Source of the DNA: an uncultured Methanobrevibacter sp.
GTDB taxonomy: Archaea; Methanobacteriota; Methanobacteria; Methanobacteriales; Methanobacteriaceae
Direction of reading: 5' to 3'
Length of the DNA: 64,000 nucleotides
Assembly (NCBI RefSeq): GCF_900314615.1
Contig: NZ_OMWA01000011.1
Location: 1 to 64,000 of the forward strand
Positions 55,427 through 63,485 of this stretch are shown one piece after another (the first letter of the stretch is position 1; the number at the start of each line of letters is the position of its first letter). The position numbers and the translations under genes are program-made. Below the pieces are notes generated by a model, which saw nothing but the letters and a program-made list of their open reading frames with translations, ran no database searches and was not told the DNA's origin.

Positions 55427-55717
55427 ATGCACGTAAAAGATTTACTTGATGATTTAGGATTAAGATTAAAATTGCCTCAGCACTGGTTTTCAACAGACAT
55501 AAGCAACGATTTTGAAGAAGGGGAACTTGTCCAGAACGATGAAATAATCAAAATCGAAGCTCATGGAAAAGACAACAGAAAAGTTATTGTCATTGACGTT
55601 AATGATGGAATGAGCGTTGTAACAGTATTTCCCGACGGTAAAGTCATTGGCGTTAAATACTTGAACAACAAGGATGATTTTGAATACATCGGAAAGCCAT
55701 CTGAGCTTTATTACTGA
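55427..55717 (+). CDS. small conserved-looking hypothetical protein
   Basis: A 96-residue soluble protein (MHVKDLLDDLGLRLKLPQHW at the start). The AAAGGAG site 10 bases upstream fixes the ATG at 55427. Predominantly strands after a first helix, with acidic character (IIKIEAHGKDNRKVIVIDVN). No family recognised. It lies between the nitroreductase and mtrA-like genes with its own spacers. Confidence 0.55.
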   Translation: MHVKDLLDDLGLRLKLPQHWFSTDISNDFEEGELVQNDEIIKIEAHGKDNRKVIVIDVNDGMSVVTVFPDGKVIGVKYLNNKDDFEYIGKPSELYY

Positions 55718-55825
55718 TTTTTTAAAATTAAATTTATAATTTGTGTGGCTGGCGAAATTAAATTACATAATATTTAAATATTTATAAAATATACTTAAAA
55801 ACAATACAATTAGGAGGATAATACT

Positions 55826-56389
55826 ATGGCTGATAAAAAAGCTCCTGCAGATGGCTGGCCTGTAATCAGTGGCGATTACATTGTTGGGGACCCAGAAAGT
55901 CCAGTTGCAGTAACAACTCTTGCTTCACACATCGAAGCAGAACTTTCCGGAGCAGCTATTGCAGGACCATGTAAAACAGAAAACTTAGGTATCGAAAAAG
56001 TAGTTGCAAACATCATTTCAAATCCGAACATCCGCTTTCTGATTCTGGCGGGTGCGGAAGTGCAGGGACACATTACCGGTCAGAGTTTCAAGGCGCTTCA
56101 TGAAAACGGTGCAGATCCTGATAAAAAGAAAATCATCGGAGCAACCGGAGCAATTCCTTTTGTTGAAAACGTTCCTCTCGAAGGTGTTGAAAGATTCCAG
56201 CAGCAGCTCGAAATTGTTGATTTGATTGATACTGAAGACATCGGTGCAATCCAGTCCAAAATCAACGAATGCGTTGAAAAGGATCCCGGCGCACTTGAAG
56301 CCGAACCGATTGTCATGGAAGTTGATGAAGAAAACGAGAAAATGGTAATTGTCGATAAAAAGAAAAAAGAAAAGAAGGCTGAAGCTTAG
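55826..56389 (+). CDS. MtrA-like corrinoid protein without membrane anchor
   Basis: A 187-residue relative of MtrA, the corrinoid-bearing subunit of the methyl-H4MPT:coenzyme M methyltransferase of methanogenesis. It has the family's GWPVISGDYIVGDPESPVAV start, GPCKTENLGIEKVVANIISN and GAEVQGHITGQS, with the histidine known to bind cobalt. Normal MtrA has about 240 residues and ends in a membrane helix. This one stops at a lysine-rich tail (VDKKKKEKKAEA) and lacks the helix, and no other mtr genes are nearby. It is probably a soluble paralogue. The AGGAGG ribosome binding site is strong. Confidence 0.9.
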   Translation: MADKKAPADGWPVISGDYIVGDPESPVAVTTLASHIEAELSGAAIAGPCKTENLGIEKVVANIISNPNIRFLILAGAEVQGHITGQSFKALHENGADPDKKKIIGATGAIPFVENVPLEGVERFQQQLEIVDLIDTEDIGAIQSKINECVEKDPGALEAEPIVMEVDEENEKMVIVDKKKKEKKAEA

Positions 56390-56528
56390 GCTTTGGCTTT
56401 TTACTATTTTTTTACAGGATGATGTAATATATTTTTCACTAAAATATTTTCTCACTTCGCAGTATTTGTGCCTGTGCACATAATCACTTTTGTGTTTTTT
56501 CCTACAAAATGCAGAAATAACACAAAAC

Positions 56529-56621
56529 TTTATATACTAGTTTATGCATAAATTTAACCAACATGATGATACTTTGAATTTTTTAGGAAAATCATGTTAA
56601 AATAGTTAAGTTTATATACTA
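56529..56621 (+). promoter_or_regulatory. two tandem TATA-like boxes
   Basis: TTTATATACTA occurs near 56529 and again near 56611, the form expected of an archaeal TATA box. The second is about 140 bases before the next gene, so the transcript would carry a long leader. Confidence 0.45.
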
Positions 56622-56672
56622 TTATGAATAATGTAATATTGCACCTTGTATTTTGTAGAAAAATGCAAGAAC

Positions 56673-56725
56673 TTTTAGAAAGTTTTTTTCTAAAAAAGAT
56701 TGTTGAACAACACCACATAATGTGG
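56673..56725 (+). promoter_or_regulatory. two hairpins in the 5' leader
   Basis: TTTTAGAAA/TTTCTAAAA (56673-56695) is a perfect 9-bp stem. CCACA/TGTGG (56713-56725) is a 5-bp stem with a TAA loop followed by ATTTTTA. Both lie between the promoter-like boxes and the GGGGTGAT site of the next gene, an arrangement like attenuation. Unproven. Confidence 0.3.
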
Positions 56726-56753
56726 ATTTTTATAAAAAAATAGGGGTGATAAT

Positions 56754-57101
56754 ATGAACCATAACCATTCAATTAACTGGAGTGACAAGGTAAAAAGCCT
56801 TGATAAAAATATCAGAGATGAAATAGGCATCGAAGGTGAAAACGAAGCCAAGCACATCCTGATTAGAGTGCAGACAAAATCCGCCGAGGCGATTGAACCT
56901 GCATTCATTGTTGGAGAGGATGAAACATTTCTCGACCTCTTTGTACTGTCCGCCCAGGGACACGGAATAACTTCAACTGCAGTGCTCAAGGACAACATTC
57001 AAAGTGTCGGAGTCATAGGAGGGGTGTCAGCAGAAAAGGTTGACCCTGCTGAAATACCTGAAAGCAGCCTTCTCGATGATGTTGATGGATTATACCAATA
57101 G
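56754..57101 (+). CDS. hypothetical protein downstream of mtrA-like gene
   Basis: A 115-residue acidic soluble protein (MNHNHSINWSDKVKSLDK at the start). It has a very good GGGGTGATAAT site. IEPAFIVGEDETFLDLFVLS and SVGVIGGVSAEKV suggest a small alpha/beta fold. No family was recognised. Its long leader with hairpins suggests it is regulated after transcription starts. Confidence 0.55.
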   Translation: MNHNHSINWSDKVKSLDKNIRDEIGIEGENEAKHILIRVQTKSAEAIEPAFIVGEDETFLDLFVLSAQGHGITSTAVLKDNIQSVGVIGGVSAEKVDPAEIPESSLLDDVDGLYQ

Positions 57102-57125
57102 AATGCTTATTTCAGCCACCGCATT

Positions 57126-57158
57126 GTTTAGGGAAGCTCACCACTTCCCACACTAAAC
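57126..57158 (+). promoter_or_regulatory. hairpin upstream of the HsdS-like gene
   Basis: GTTTAG pairs with CTAAAC and GGGAAG with CTTCCC as nested stems sharing one G. The 3' side has a CACA-region bulge. It lies about 20 bases before the next start codon and could control translation or mark the end of the upstream transcript. Confidence 0.35.
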
Positions 57159-57176
57159 CAACTGAGGCGAAAAATC

Positions 57177-57743
57177 ATGAAAAAAGTCAAATTAGCACAA
57201 ATTGCTGAAATCTCAACAGGCCTTTCATACAGAAGATATCTGGATGATGAAGGTAAGGAATTTGATGTAATACTTCAGAGATCAATAAAAAAAGACGGAA
57301 TAATTGAAGATTTCGAAAAAGTCAGAATGAATCCCAAATACATTAAACCACACCATATCACCAGACCTGGAGACATTCTGATGAAAATGCCATATCCCTA
57401 TGATGTAGTCTGCGTAAAGGAAAAAGGACTGGTTGTAAGTGACAGGATAGCTATCATACGCCTCGACAAGTTTAACCATCCACCATTCATAGCTCACCTG
57501 CTCACCAACGCCCATGTTCAAAAGCAGCTTTATGAGCTTGCAAGTGCCGAAAGGATTGCTCATGCATCTCTCACACAAATCAAAGAGCTTGAGCTTGTCC
57601 TTCCAGACCTAATAACACAGAAAAAGTATGCAGAACTCCTTGATACTATAAACGAAAAGATCATCGAGGATTTGAAAGTAGTCGAATATGACCGAAGACT
57701 TAAAGAGGGAATACTCAACGAACTATGGGGTGAAATGCCATGA
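57177..57743 (+). CDS. HsdS-like half specificity protein
   Basis: A 188-residue protein resembling one half of a type I restriction specificity subunit. It has one target-recognition domain (VKLAQIAEISTGLSYRRYLD, RPGDILMKMP, VVSDRIAIIRL) and one C-terminal helical arm (LPDLITQKKYAELLDTINEK). Normal HsdS has two such halves in about 400 residues, so this one may work as a dimer. Its stop overlaps the start of the HsdM-like gene (ATGA). No HsdR is in the window. Confidence 0.7.
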   Translation: MKKVKLAQIAEISTGLSYRRYLDDEGKEFDVILQRSIKKDGIIEDFEKVRMNPKYIKPHHITRPGDILMKMPYPYDVVCVKEKGLVVSDRIAIIRLDKFNHPPFIAHLLTNAHVQKQLYELASAERIAHASLTQIKELELVLPDLITQKKYAELLDTINEKIIEDLKVVEYDRRLKEGILNELWGEMP

Positions 57744-59425
57744 GGAATAAATACTCCAACAATCTTCGCAATTTAAGGACAATTATCTCTAAAATCCGCC
57801 AGATTCGCATAACTCCCGATATCTCCTATATGGTGGCCTACACATTTCTTTATAAATACTGCTCAGATTCACTGAAAGAATATCTCCTGATGCTGATTGA
57901 GGATAAGGCCATAACTCTGGATGAGGCATACTCTGACGAAAAGTGCCTGAAAATGTTTAAATCCCAGTCAATCCAGAAACACGGATTTTTCATAAACAGT
58001 CCTGACTGCTTTTTTGATGAGGTAATAAACAGGAGCTTTTCTGAAAATTACTTTGTATATACATTCTTCAAATCATTTTCCGGAAGTATAGAGTTTGGTG
58101 AGAAATCAAACTATGAAAAATACTTCCATTTCATATTTGACGTATTAAAGGATGTTGTCAACTTCAACAAATATGAATTTGAAGGGGAAAACCATATCAT
58201 TGTCAAGGATATTGTCTATGCCATATCCAAGATGGATGTTTTTGAAAGGGAATATCCCTTCGAAAAGGTATTTGACAGACTGTGCGAGTCACGTCTTTTT
58301 AGAATTGACACTGATCCGGATTATATAACTTCAATTCTATCATCTCTGATAGCTGAAAGCAGATATTCAATTGGCGATATCTACAATCCATTTTTAAACG
58401 ATGCATCAGCACTGATTGATCTTTCTTACCGCTATAATGCAGGATTCAGACATATCTATGCAAGAAGCAATGACAGATTAACATACTGCACAAATATCGT
58501 CAAGTTCACAATTGGATATTATGATATGGATAGCGTATTTCTCGAATTCGGCTCTCCTTTTGAAGCAATGGATATTTCCGGAAAATCCTTTGACGTTATA
58601 ACTGCAAGAATTCCTCCAATCACAAATAAAAATTTTCAAAGACTCAGCAGGGCTCAAAGCATGGAGATTGCAAAGCAGAACAAAAGAAAAGAGCTTCAAA
58701 GTCTCCTGGCAGATAACTTCAACATTGACGAAGAGTCATTTTCAAATGATTCGGAGCTAAATAGCACTATCGAAAGTCTAGTTGACAAGATTGACCTTGA
58801 AGAGGAATCAAAAGTCCAGTTTAGAGGAGAATATGCAAGCCTGCAGGATAATGAATATCTCTTTTTGATTAATCTTATCAACTCTTTAAATGATGACGGA
58901 ATAATGGCTGTTGCAATGTCTCAAAGCATTCTTTTCAAAAACACACTCAGGACTTTAAGAAAATATCTCACATATGAAAAAAACTATATCGATGTTATAA
59001 TCAACATCCCGAATGAGCTTTCAAGACGCAAAAGCTCAGATATTGTAGTTATATTTAAAAAGGACAGGGTTTCAGATGACATTCTTTTTATAGACATGTC
59101 AACAGACTACAACCTCAAAAAAGAAAGATATACTGTTCCGGGACTTTTCAAAAGGAATCTTACATTTGACTTGGAATCCCTTAAATATCTTGTAGATGTC
59201 TATAAAAAACGTGAAATTGTGGATAAATACTCAAGTATTGTCAGTATGCCGGAAATCTGTAAAAATGATTTCAATCTGTCAATTTCAAGATATGTCGATA
59301 CCTTTGAAGGGGAATTCATCAGACTTGAAGATTTAAAAAATGAAAAGAAAGAAATCACATTAAATATCAAAAAATTAAATTTAAAAATAGATAGGATGAT
59401 GGATGAGCTGAATCTTAGAAAATGA
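57740..59425 (+). CDS. HsdM-like protein lacking methylase motifs
   Basis: A 561-residue protein with the layout of a type I N6-adenine methylase subunit: a helical N-terminus, a Rossmann-like core, and a C-terminal helical tail (LKNEKKEITLNIKKLNLKID) that in HsdM contacts HsdS. The cofactor motif, normally like DPACGSG, reads YNPFLNDASAL (about 218-228). The catalytic NPPY/F reads ARIPPI (about 292-297). It may thus not methylate DNA. It overlaps the HsdS-like gene by four bases, so the two surely work together. Confidence 0.6.
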   Translation: MRNKYSNNLRNLRTIISKIRQIRITPDISYMVAYTFLYKYCSDSLKEYLLMLIEDKAITLDEAYSDEKCLKMFKSQSIQKHGFFINSPDCFFDEVINRSFSENYFVYTFFKSFSGSIEFGEKSNYEKYFHFIFDVLKDVVNFNKYEFEGENHIIVKDIVYAISKMDVFEREYPFEKVFDRLCESRLFRIDTDPDYITSILSSLIAESRYSIGDIYNPFLNDASALIDLSYRYNAGFRHIYARSNDRLTYCTNIVKFTIGYYDMDSVFLEFGSPFEAMDISGKSFDVITARIPPITNKNFQRLSRAQSMEIAKQNKRKELQSLLADNFNIDEESFSNDSELNSTIESLVDKIDLEEESKVQFRGEYASLQDNEYLFLINLINSLNDDGIMAVAMSQSILFKNTLRTLRKYLTYEKNYIDVIINIPNELSRRKSSDIVVIFKKDRVSDDILFIDMSTDYNLKKERYTVPGLFKRNLTFDLESLKYLVDVYKKREIVDKYSSIVSMPEICKNDFNLSISRYVDTFEGEFIRLEDLKNEKKEITLNIKKLNLKIDRMMDELNLRK

Positions 59426-60350
59426 TTCTCTCATCAGCTCCTTCGCCATTTTTGTCGTTAATAGCAATTTTTTCAGATGCGTTTTTAAAGTATGACATGT
59501 GTATCATTTCATCCTGGTAAGTGTAGATTTTTCCAAGACCTTCTGAATTTTCAAATTCAAGCACTTCTTCCATGCCGTTGCTTTTTCCTGCATTAAACTC
59601 ACTGTCTAAAGCATCTGAAACAAGACTTTTTGCCTCATCGGTGTTGATTGTAAAAACTGAATCGTTAATGTTAATGTCAATCAGATAGCTTTTTAAAATC
59701 TTTTCATGGTATTCCTTATAGATTGGGGAATTTAAAAAGATTTCAAAACCTTTAATTTCACCGTCAACAATTATCACAACACCGTTCTGTTTATCTTCAA
59801 TTTTAAAGTGGGTTAATGCTTCATCAAGGTCCATTTTTGCATTGTCATAGCTTTCACTCATTGCCTGTGTCGGGGAAGAAAATGACCTTTCGACTTCAAG
59901 GCATTCTATTGAATCCCAGACTGCCTGCTGGTCGCTCATATTATTTCTGCTTGCAACTTCTTTTGATGAACGTGTTCTGTAGTTTGCCATATAATTGGAC
60001 TGTACAAATTCATGCTTGTAGCCCCAGCGTCCATGTTCTGTACAGTTGACAGGAATCGGCTTTTCACTCTCAGGTGCTATAAGAATTGTTGCACTGACAA
60101 TACGATTCTGGTCACCTCCAATGATTTCTTCACCGTCAACTAAAATAAGGGGAGTTACTGAGCTGTTTTTAACAATCAGGGTATTTACAGTTGAGTGTTC
60201 ACATTCCTTAACTTCCACAAGGTCCAGTTCAAAACCTTTTTTAAGGGTCAGTATGTCGAATTTATATGATGGGGGAGTCATTACTGGAATTATTGTAACG
60301 TTTCTATGTGTTTGAGGACTCATCAGTGTGATGTCATCTCCTGCAATCAT
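59415..60350 (-). CDS. ARPP-1 (DUF6569) family protein
   Basis: A 311-residue soluble protein. LILVDGEEIIGGDQNRIVSA, then ILIAPESEKPIPVNCTEHGRW, are the hallmark of the ARPP-1 domain. The family's activity is unknown; it often lies in stress or defence neighbourhoods. The 3' end overlaps that of the convergent HsdM-like gene by 11 bases. It adjoins the HIRAN gene upstream, immediately after its stop, and shares its transcript. Confidence 0.7.
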   Translation of the reverse strand: MIAGDDITLMSPQTHRNVTIIPVMTPPSYKFDILTLKKGFELDLVEVKECEHSTVNTLIVKNSSVTPLILVDGEEIIGGDQNRIVSATILIAPESEKPIPVNCTEHGRWGYKHEFVQSNYMANYRTRSSKEVASRNNMSDQQAVWDSIECLEVERSFSSPTQAMSESYDNAKMDLDEALTHFKIEDKQNGVVIIVDGEIKGFEIFLNSPIYKEYHEKILKSYLIDININDSVFTINTDEAKSLVSDALDSEFNAGKSNGMEEVLEFENSEGLGKIYTYQDEMIHMSYFKNASEKIAINDKNGEGADERIIF

Positions 60351-60746
60351 TTACATTCCTCCGAAATGCTTTTTAATGAAATCCAAATCGATTTTTGCTT
60401 CGTTTTCAACAAGATAATGTACGTCACTTTCAGGATCTTCCACTTCTTTTATGTATTCATCGGCAGTGAGAATTTTAGCAATTGCAGTTGATCCGCTTAC
60501 GAATTTGATTGATGCGAAGTATTCGTCATTGATTTTATCGTATAGTCTTCCTGCACTCATTGTTCCTTTGATGACGGTTCTTGTGCTGTTTGCTATGTAT
60601 CCTATTTTTCCGAAATATCTCATTTCACATCTTATAGCTTCGGTATCGTATTTGTTGTCAGGTTCCTTTACAAGCTTTACGATTCCGTTAAGTTTCAATG
60701 GCTTTTCACCATGCAGGTCATTAAATGATGTTATTGTAATGTACAT
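60351..60746 (-). CDS. HIRAN domain protein
   Basis: A 131-residue protein. LVKEPDNKYDTEAIRCEMRY, then GKIGYIANS, form the core of a HIRAN domain, which in other proteins binds DNA ends or single-stranded DNA at damage sites. Here it stands alone apart from a 50-residue acidic tail. The start has a perfect GGTGATAAT site. It is the first gene of a two-gene unit with ARPP-1. Confidence 0.75.
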   Translation of the reverse strand: MYITITSFNDLHGEKPLKLNGIVKLVKEPDNKYDTEAIRCEMRYFGKIGYIANSTRTVIKGTMSAGRLYDKINDEYFASIKFVSGSTAIAKILTADEYIKEVEDPESDVHYLVENEAKIDLDFIKKHFGGM

Positions 60747-60784
60747 ATTATCACCTTGTGTATATATTGTGAATTTTTTAATAT

Positions 60785-62725
60785 TTAAATGTTTCTAAAG
60801 AAATTGTTGATATTTTCCCTGTGACCTATAAAGAGTATCAAATCATCTTCCAGGAACTTGAAATCCGGTTTGACTTCAATAAAAGTATCTTTTCCACGAA
60901 CGACTCCGGTTACCTTCAGATTATGCTCTTCAAATGGGAAATCGTCAAGATGGGCATTTTCACTGACTCTTAAGGAGTCGATTTCCAGATCTGTGTATTT
61001 GTGGTTGAGGTATGTCTCGATGTCTTCGCTTGTAACGGTTCTGAATGCATCATAGTTGTCTGACCTTAAATCATTCAGGGCATCAGCAATTTCATCTGAA
61101 TCCTTGTTGTAGTAGTCCATGATTCTTGTAAACATCATAATACTTGTTTCAAACTCTTTTGGAATTACCTCGTCAGCTCCTGCCTCAATTACTTCGTTGA
61201 TGTTTCTCAGATATTTTGTACGTACGATAATGTGGATGTCAGGATTAAGGCGTCTTGCAGCATCGATTGTTTTAAGTGTTCCCTCATAGGTGGATGCTGA
61301 AATGACTATGCACTGAGCTGAGGTAATGTTGAGCTCTTTTAAGACACTTTCGTTTGATGCATTTCCGTAAATGATAGGTATTCCCAAAGCCTGCTGGTTT
61401 TCAACAATGACTGGATTCATGTCAACGATGCGGTAGGGAATCTTGAATTCACTGCAGGCCTTTGCCATCTGTTTTCCGTTACGCCCCATACCTACAAGAA
61501 TTACATGGTCTTTAATTTCACGGGGACTTTCTATCTCTTCAGGAAGGCTTTTAAGATCACTGTCAACCTTGAAGTAGTCTATTCTGGATATTGCAGAAAC
61601 GATTTTAGGCGTAAGCTTTTCTAAAAACGGTGTTGATGACATTGTAAGGATGCTCACACCCAGAAATATTGAGAAAAACTCATTTGTCATAAGTCCATAG
61701 GTCATTCCTTCACGGGCCAGTACAAAGGAAAATTCCCCAATTTGGCTTAAAAGGATTGCAATACTGACTGATATTTTTGTAGGCAGTTTAAGAGCCATTC
61801 CTGTTATAAGTGTTGCTGTAAAGTTGATAAGTAATATTACAACTGTCAGAGCAATGATAATGCCTATGTTTGCAAGGAAAAGATGGAGATTGACCATCAG
61901 ACCGATACTTATGAAAAACAGGCTCATGAACACGTCCTGGAAAGGCTGGATGTATCCCAGTGTCTGGTGGGAATATTCGGTATTTGAAATGAGAAGTCCT
62001 GCCAGAAACGCTCCAAGTTCGGGTCCGATTCCGATAAGGCTTGTTGCAAATGTTGTTCCCATGCAGATGAACAGTGTCAGAAGCATAAAGAGATCCCTGT
62101 TTTTTGTACGGGCAGAATCTCTAAGGGCAAGAGGTATGAACCATTTTGCTCCAACATAGATTATCACTGCCAATCCCAGATATTTTAAAATCAGTGTCGG
62201 AAGTGCATTTATGACTAAGTCCTGGCCTCCTAATAATGGGGTAATTAAAATAACGATAATTACTGCAATATCCTGGAAAATCAGAATACCCAGTGTCACT
62301 CTTCCCTGAACTGAATGGGTGATGCGCTTTTGCTGCATGACTTTCATCACAATTGCTGTTGATGAAAATGCAACGAGAAGTCCTAAAAATACGGCGCTGT
62401 TTAAATTCAGCCCTAAAACAAGGCCAAGCAGTGTTATCAGGGCGGTTGTAATGACTACCTGCAGTATCCCTCCAACAAGAGCATACTTCTTGATTGCCGA
62501 GAACTTTTCGGCTGAAAACTCAAGACCGATTATAAACAGCAGAAATATCACTCCAAGCTCAGAAAGGCTTGAAATCATACTGGTGTCGTTAATTACATGT
62601 CCCAGTACGATTCCTGTTATAAAAAGGCCAATCATTGTTGGCAATTTAAGTTTATTGAAAATAAGCAGCACGAATACGGCTGTTATAAGAATCATTGATA
62701 TGTTTTTAAGCAATAAAATATCCAT
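60785..62725 (-). CDS. Kef-type cation/proton antiporter with TrkA domains
   Basis: A 646-residue CPA2-family protein. Residues 1-380 form about 12 membrane helices with family motifs (GELGVIFLLFIIGLEFS-like segment, GPELGAFLAGLLIS, SQIGEFSFVLA). Residues about 405-525 form a TrkA-N NAD-binding domain (VILVGMGRNGKQMAKAC). The last 90 residues form a TrkA-C domain. It exchanges K+ or Na+ for H+ under control of its soluble domains. The gene has its own promoter region and no operon partner. Confidence 0.9.
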   Translation of the reverse strand: MDILLLKNISMILITAVFVLLIFNKLKLPTMIGLFITGIVLGHVINDTSMISSLSELGVIFLLFIIGLEFSAEKFSAIKKYALVGGILQVVITTALITLLGLVLGLNLNSAVFLGLLVAFSSTAIVMKVMQQKRITHSVQGRVTLGILIFQDIAVIIVILITPLLGGQDLVINALPTLILKYLGLAVIIYVGAKWFIPLALRDSARTKNRDLFMLLTLFICMGTTFATSLIGIGPELGAFLAGLLISNTEYSHQTLGYIQPFQDVFMSLFFISIGLMVNLHLFLANIGIIIALTVVILLINFTATLITGMALKLPTKISVSIAILLSQIGEFSFVLAREGMTYGLMTNEFFSIFLGVSILTMSSTPFLEKLTPKIVSAISRIDYFKVDSDLKSLPEEIESPREIKDHVILVGMGRNGKQMAKACSEFKIPYRIVDMNPVIVENQQALGIPIIYGNASNESVLKELNITSAQCIVISASTYEGTLKTIDAARRLNPDIHIIVRTKYLRNINEVIEAGADEVIPKEFETSIMMFTRIMDYYNKDSDEIADALNDLRSDNYDAFRTVTSEDIETYLNHKYTDLEIDSLRVSENAHLDDFPFEEHNLKVTGVVRGKDTFIEVKPDFKFLEDDLILFIGHRENINNFFRNI

Positions 62726-62864
62726 TTTTTCCTCGTGTTTAATTAGGTATATTAAATCAATATATTGTCAGTTATATATTTTTTACATCAATATAATTTT
62801 AATTAAGTGTCAGGTAATAGTTAAAGTAATGCTGTGGTGTTAAAAAGAAAAAGGTGTAGTAGAT

Positions 62865-63476
62865 TTAAATTCTACTAACTTTAATTAAAGATTCGACAGG
62901 AATGCCTTCAATTTCTGAAAGTCCCGCTTTATCAATGAGGACAACAACGCATGTTGGCTCTCCACCTAAATCTTTTACTGTGTGGATTACTTCACGTGCT
63001 GTTTTTCCACTGGTAATGACGTCATCTACAATAACGACTTTTTTGCCTTCGACAGTTCCGAAGTTGGTACTGATTGTTCCTTCGTCATCGCTTTCATCAG
63101 TATCTTTTCTGTGTTTGTTAGGGTGGAAAATAGCAAGGGATGTGTCGAATCCAGTCAAGTCTTCTAAAAATTCAGTCATTACGGTTGCAAATGGAATACC
63201 GCTGACTGCAATTCCGCAGACAACTTCCGCATCACCATGTGCAATTGCCAAATCGCTTAAAGCGCCTGAAACATAACTTAAACGGGTTGAATTTCCGCCG
63301 ATGCTTTTCCAGTTAATTGCAAAGTCTCCAGGAGCTTCAGCTTTTACTTCAGCTGTTTTTTGAAGGGTAAGCCATCTGGCAGTGTCCATACTTACATTAA
63401 GTTCGTCAGCAATTTCTCCGGTTGTAAATCCGTGTTGTCTAAGTTCTTGAGCCTTTTGAATTAATTTTTGTTTCAC
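62865..63476 (-). CDS. gfcR: GfcR-type HTH/orotate phosphoribosyltransferase-like regulator
   Basis: A 203-residue protein with an N-terminal helix-turn-helix (LRQHGFTTGEIADELNVSMD) and a phosphoribosyltransferase domain with the PRPP motif VVIVDDVITSGKT near 145. In archaea such proteins act as DNA-binding regulators of central metabolism (GfcR) and are often mislabelled PyrE. Which sugar pathway it controls in a methanogen is not known. It lies nine bases after an oxidoreductase gene and is probably in its operon. The start has a GGTGATAGT-type site. Confidence 0.85.
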   Translation of the reverse strand: MKQKLIQKAQELRQHGFTTGEIADELNVSMDTARWLTLQKTAEVKAEAPGDFAINWKSIGGNSTRLSYVSGALSDLAIAHGDAEVVCGIAVSGIPFATVMTEFLEDLTGFDTSLAIFHPNKHRKDTDESDDEGTISTNFGTVEGKKVVIVDDVITSGKTAREVIHTVKDLGGEPTCVVVLIDKAGLSEIEGIPVESLIKVSRI

Positions 63477-63485
63477 ACTATCACC

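Larger units (their letters stand above)
56390..56753. other. long leader or promoter region
   Basis: About 360 bases with no gene. It has two identical promoter-like boxes, TTTATATACTA, near 56529 and 56611, and two hairpins between the second box and the next gene. The T-rich ATTTTTTTACAG stretch just after mtrA may end its transcript. Confidence 0.45.

Noticed and set aside
55826..57101. An mtr operon
   Set aside because: Only the MtrA-like gene is present; the neighbouring 115-residue protein matches no other Mtr subunit.
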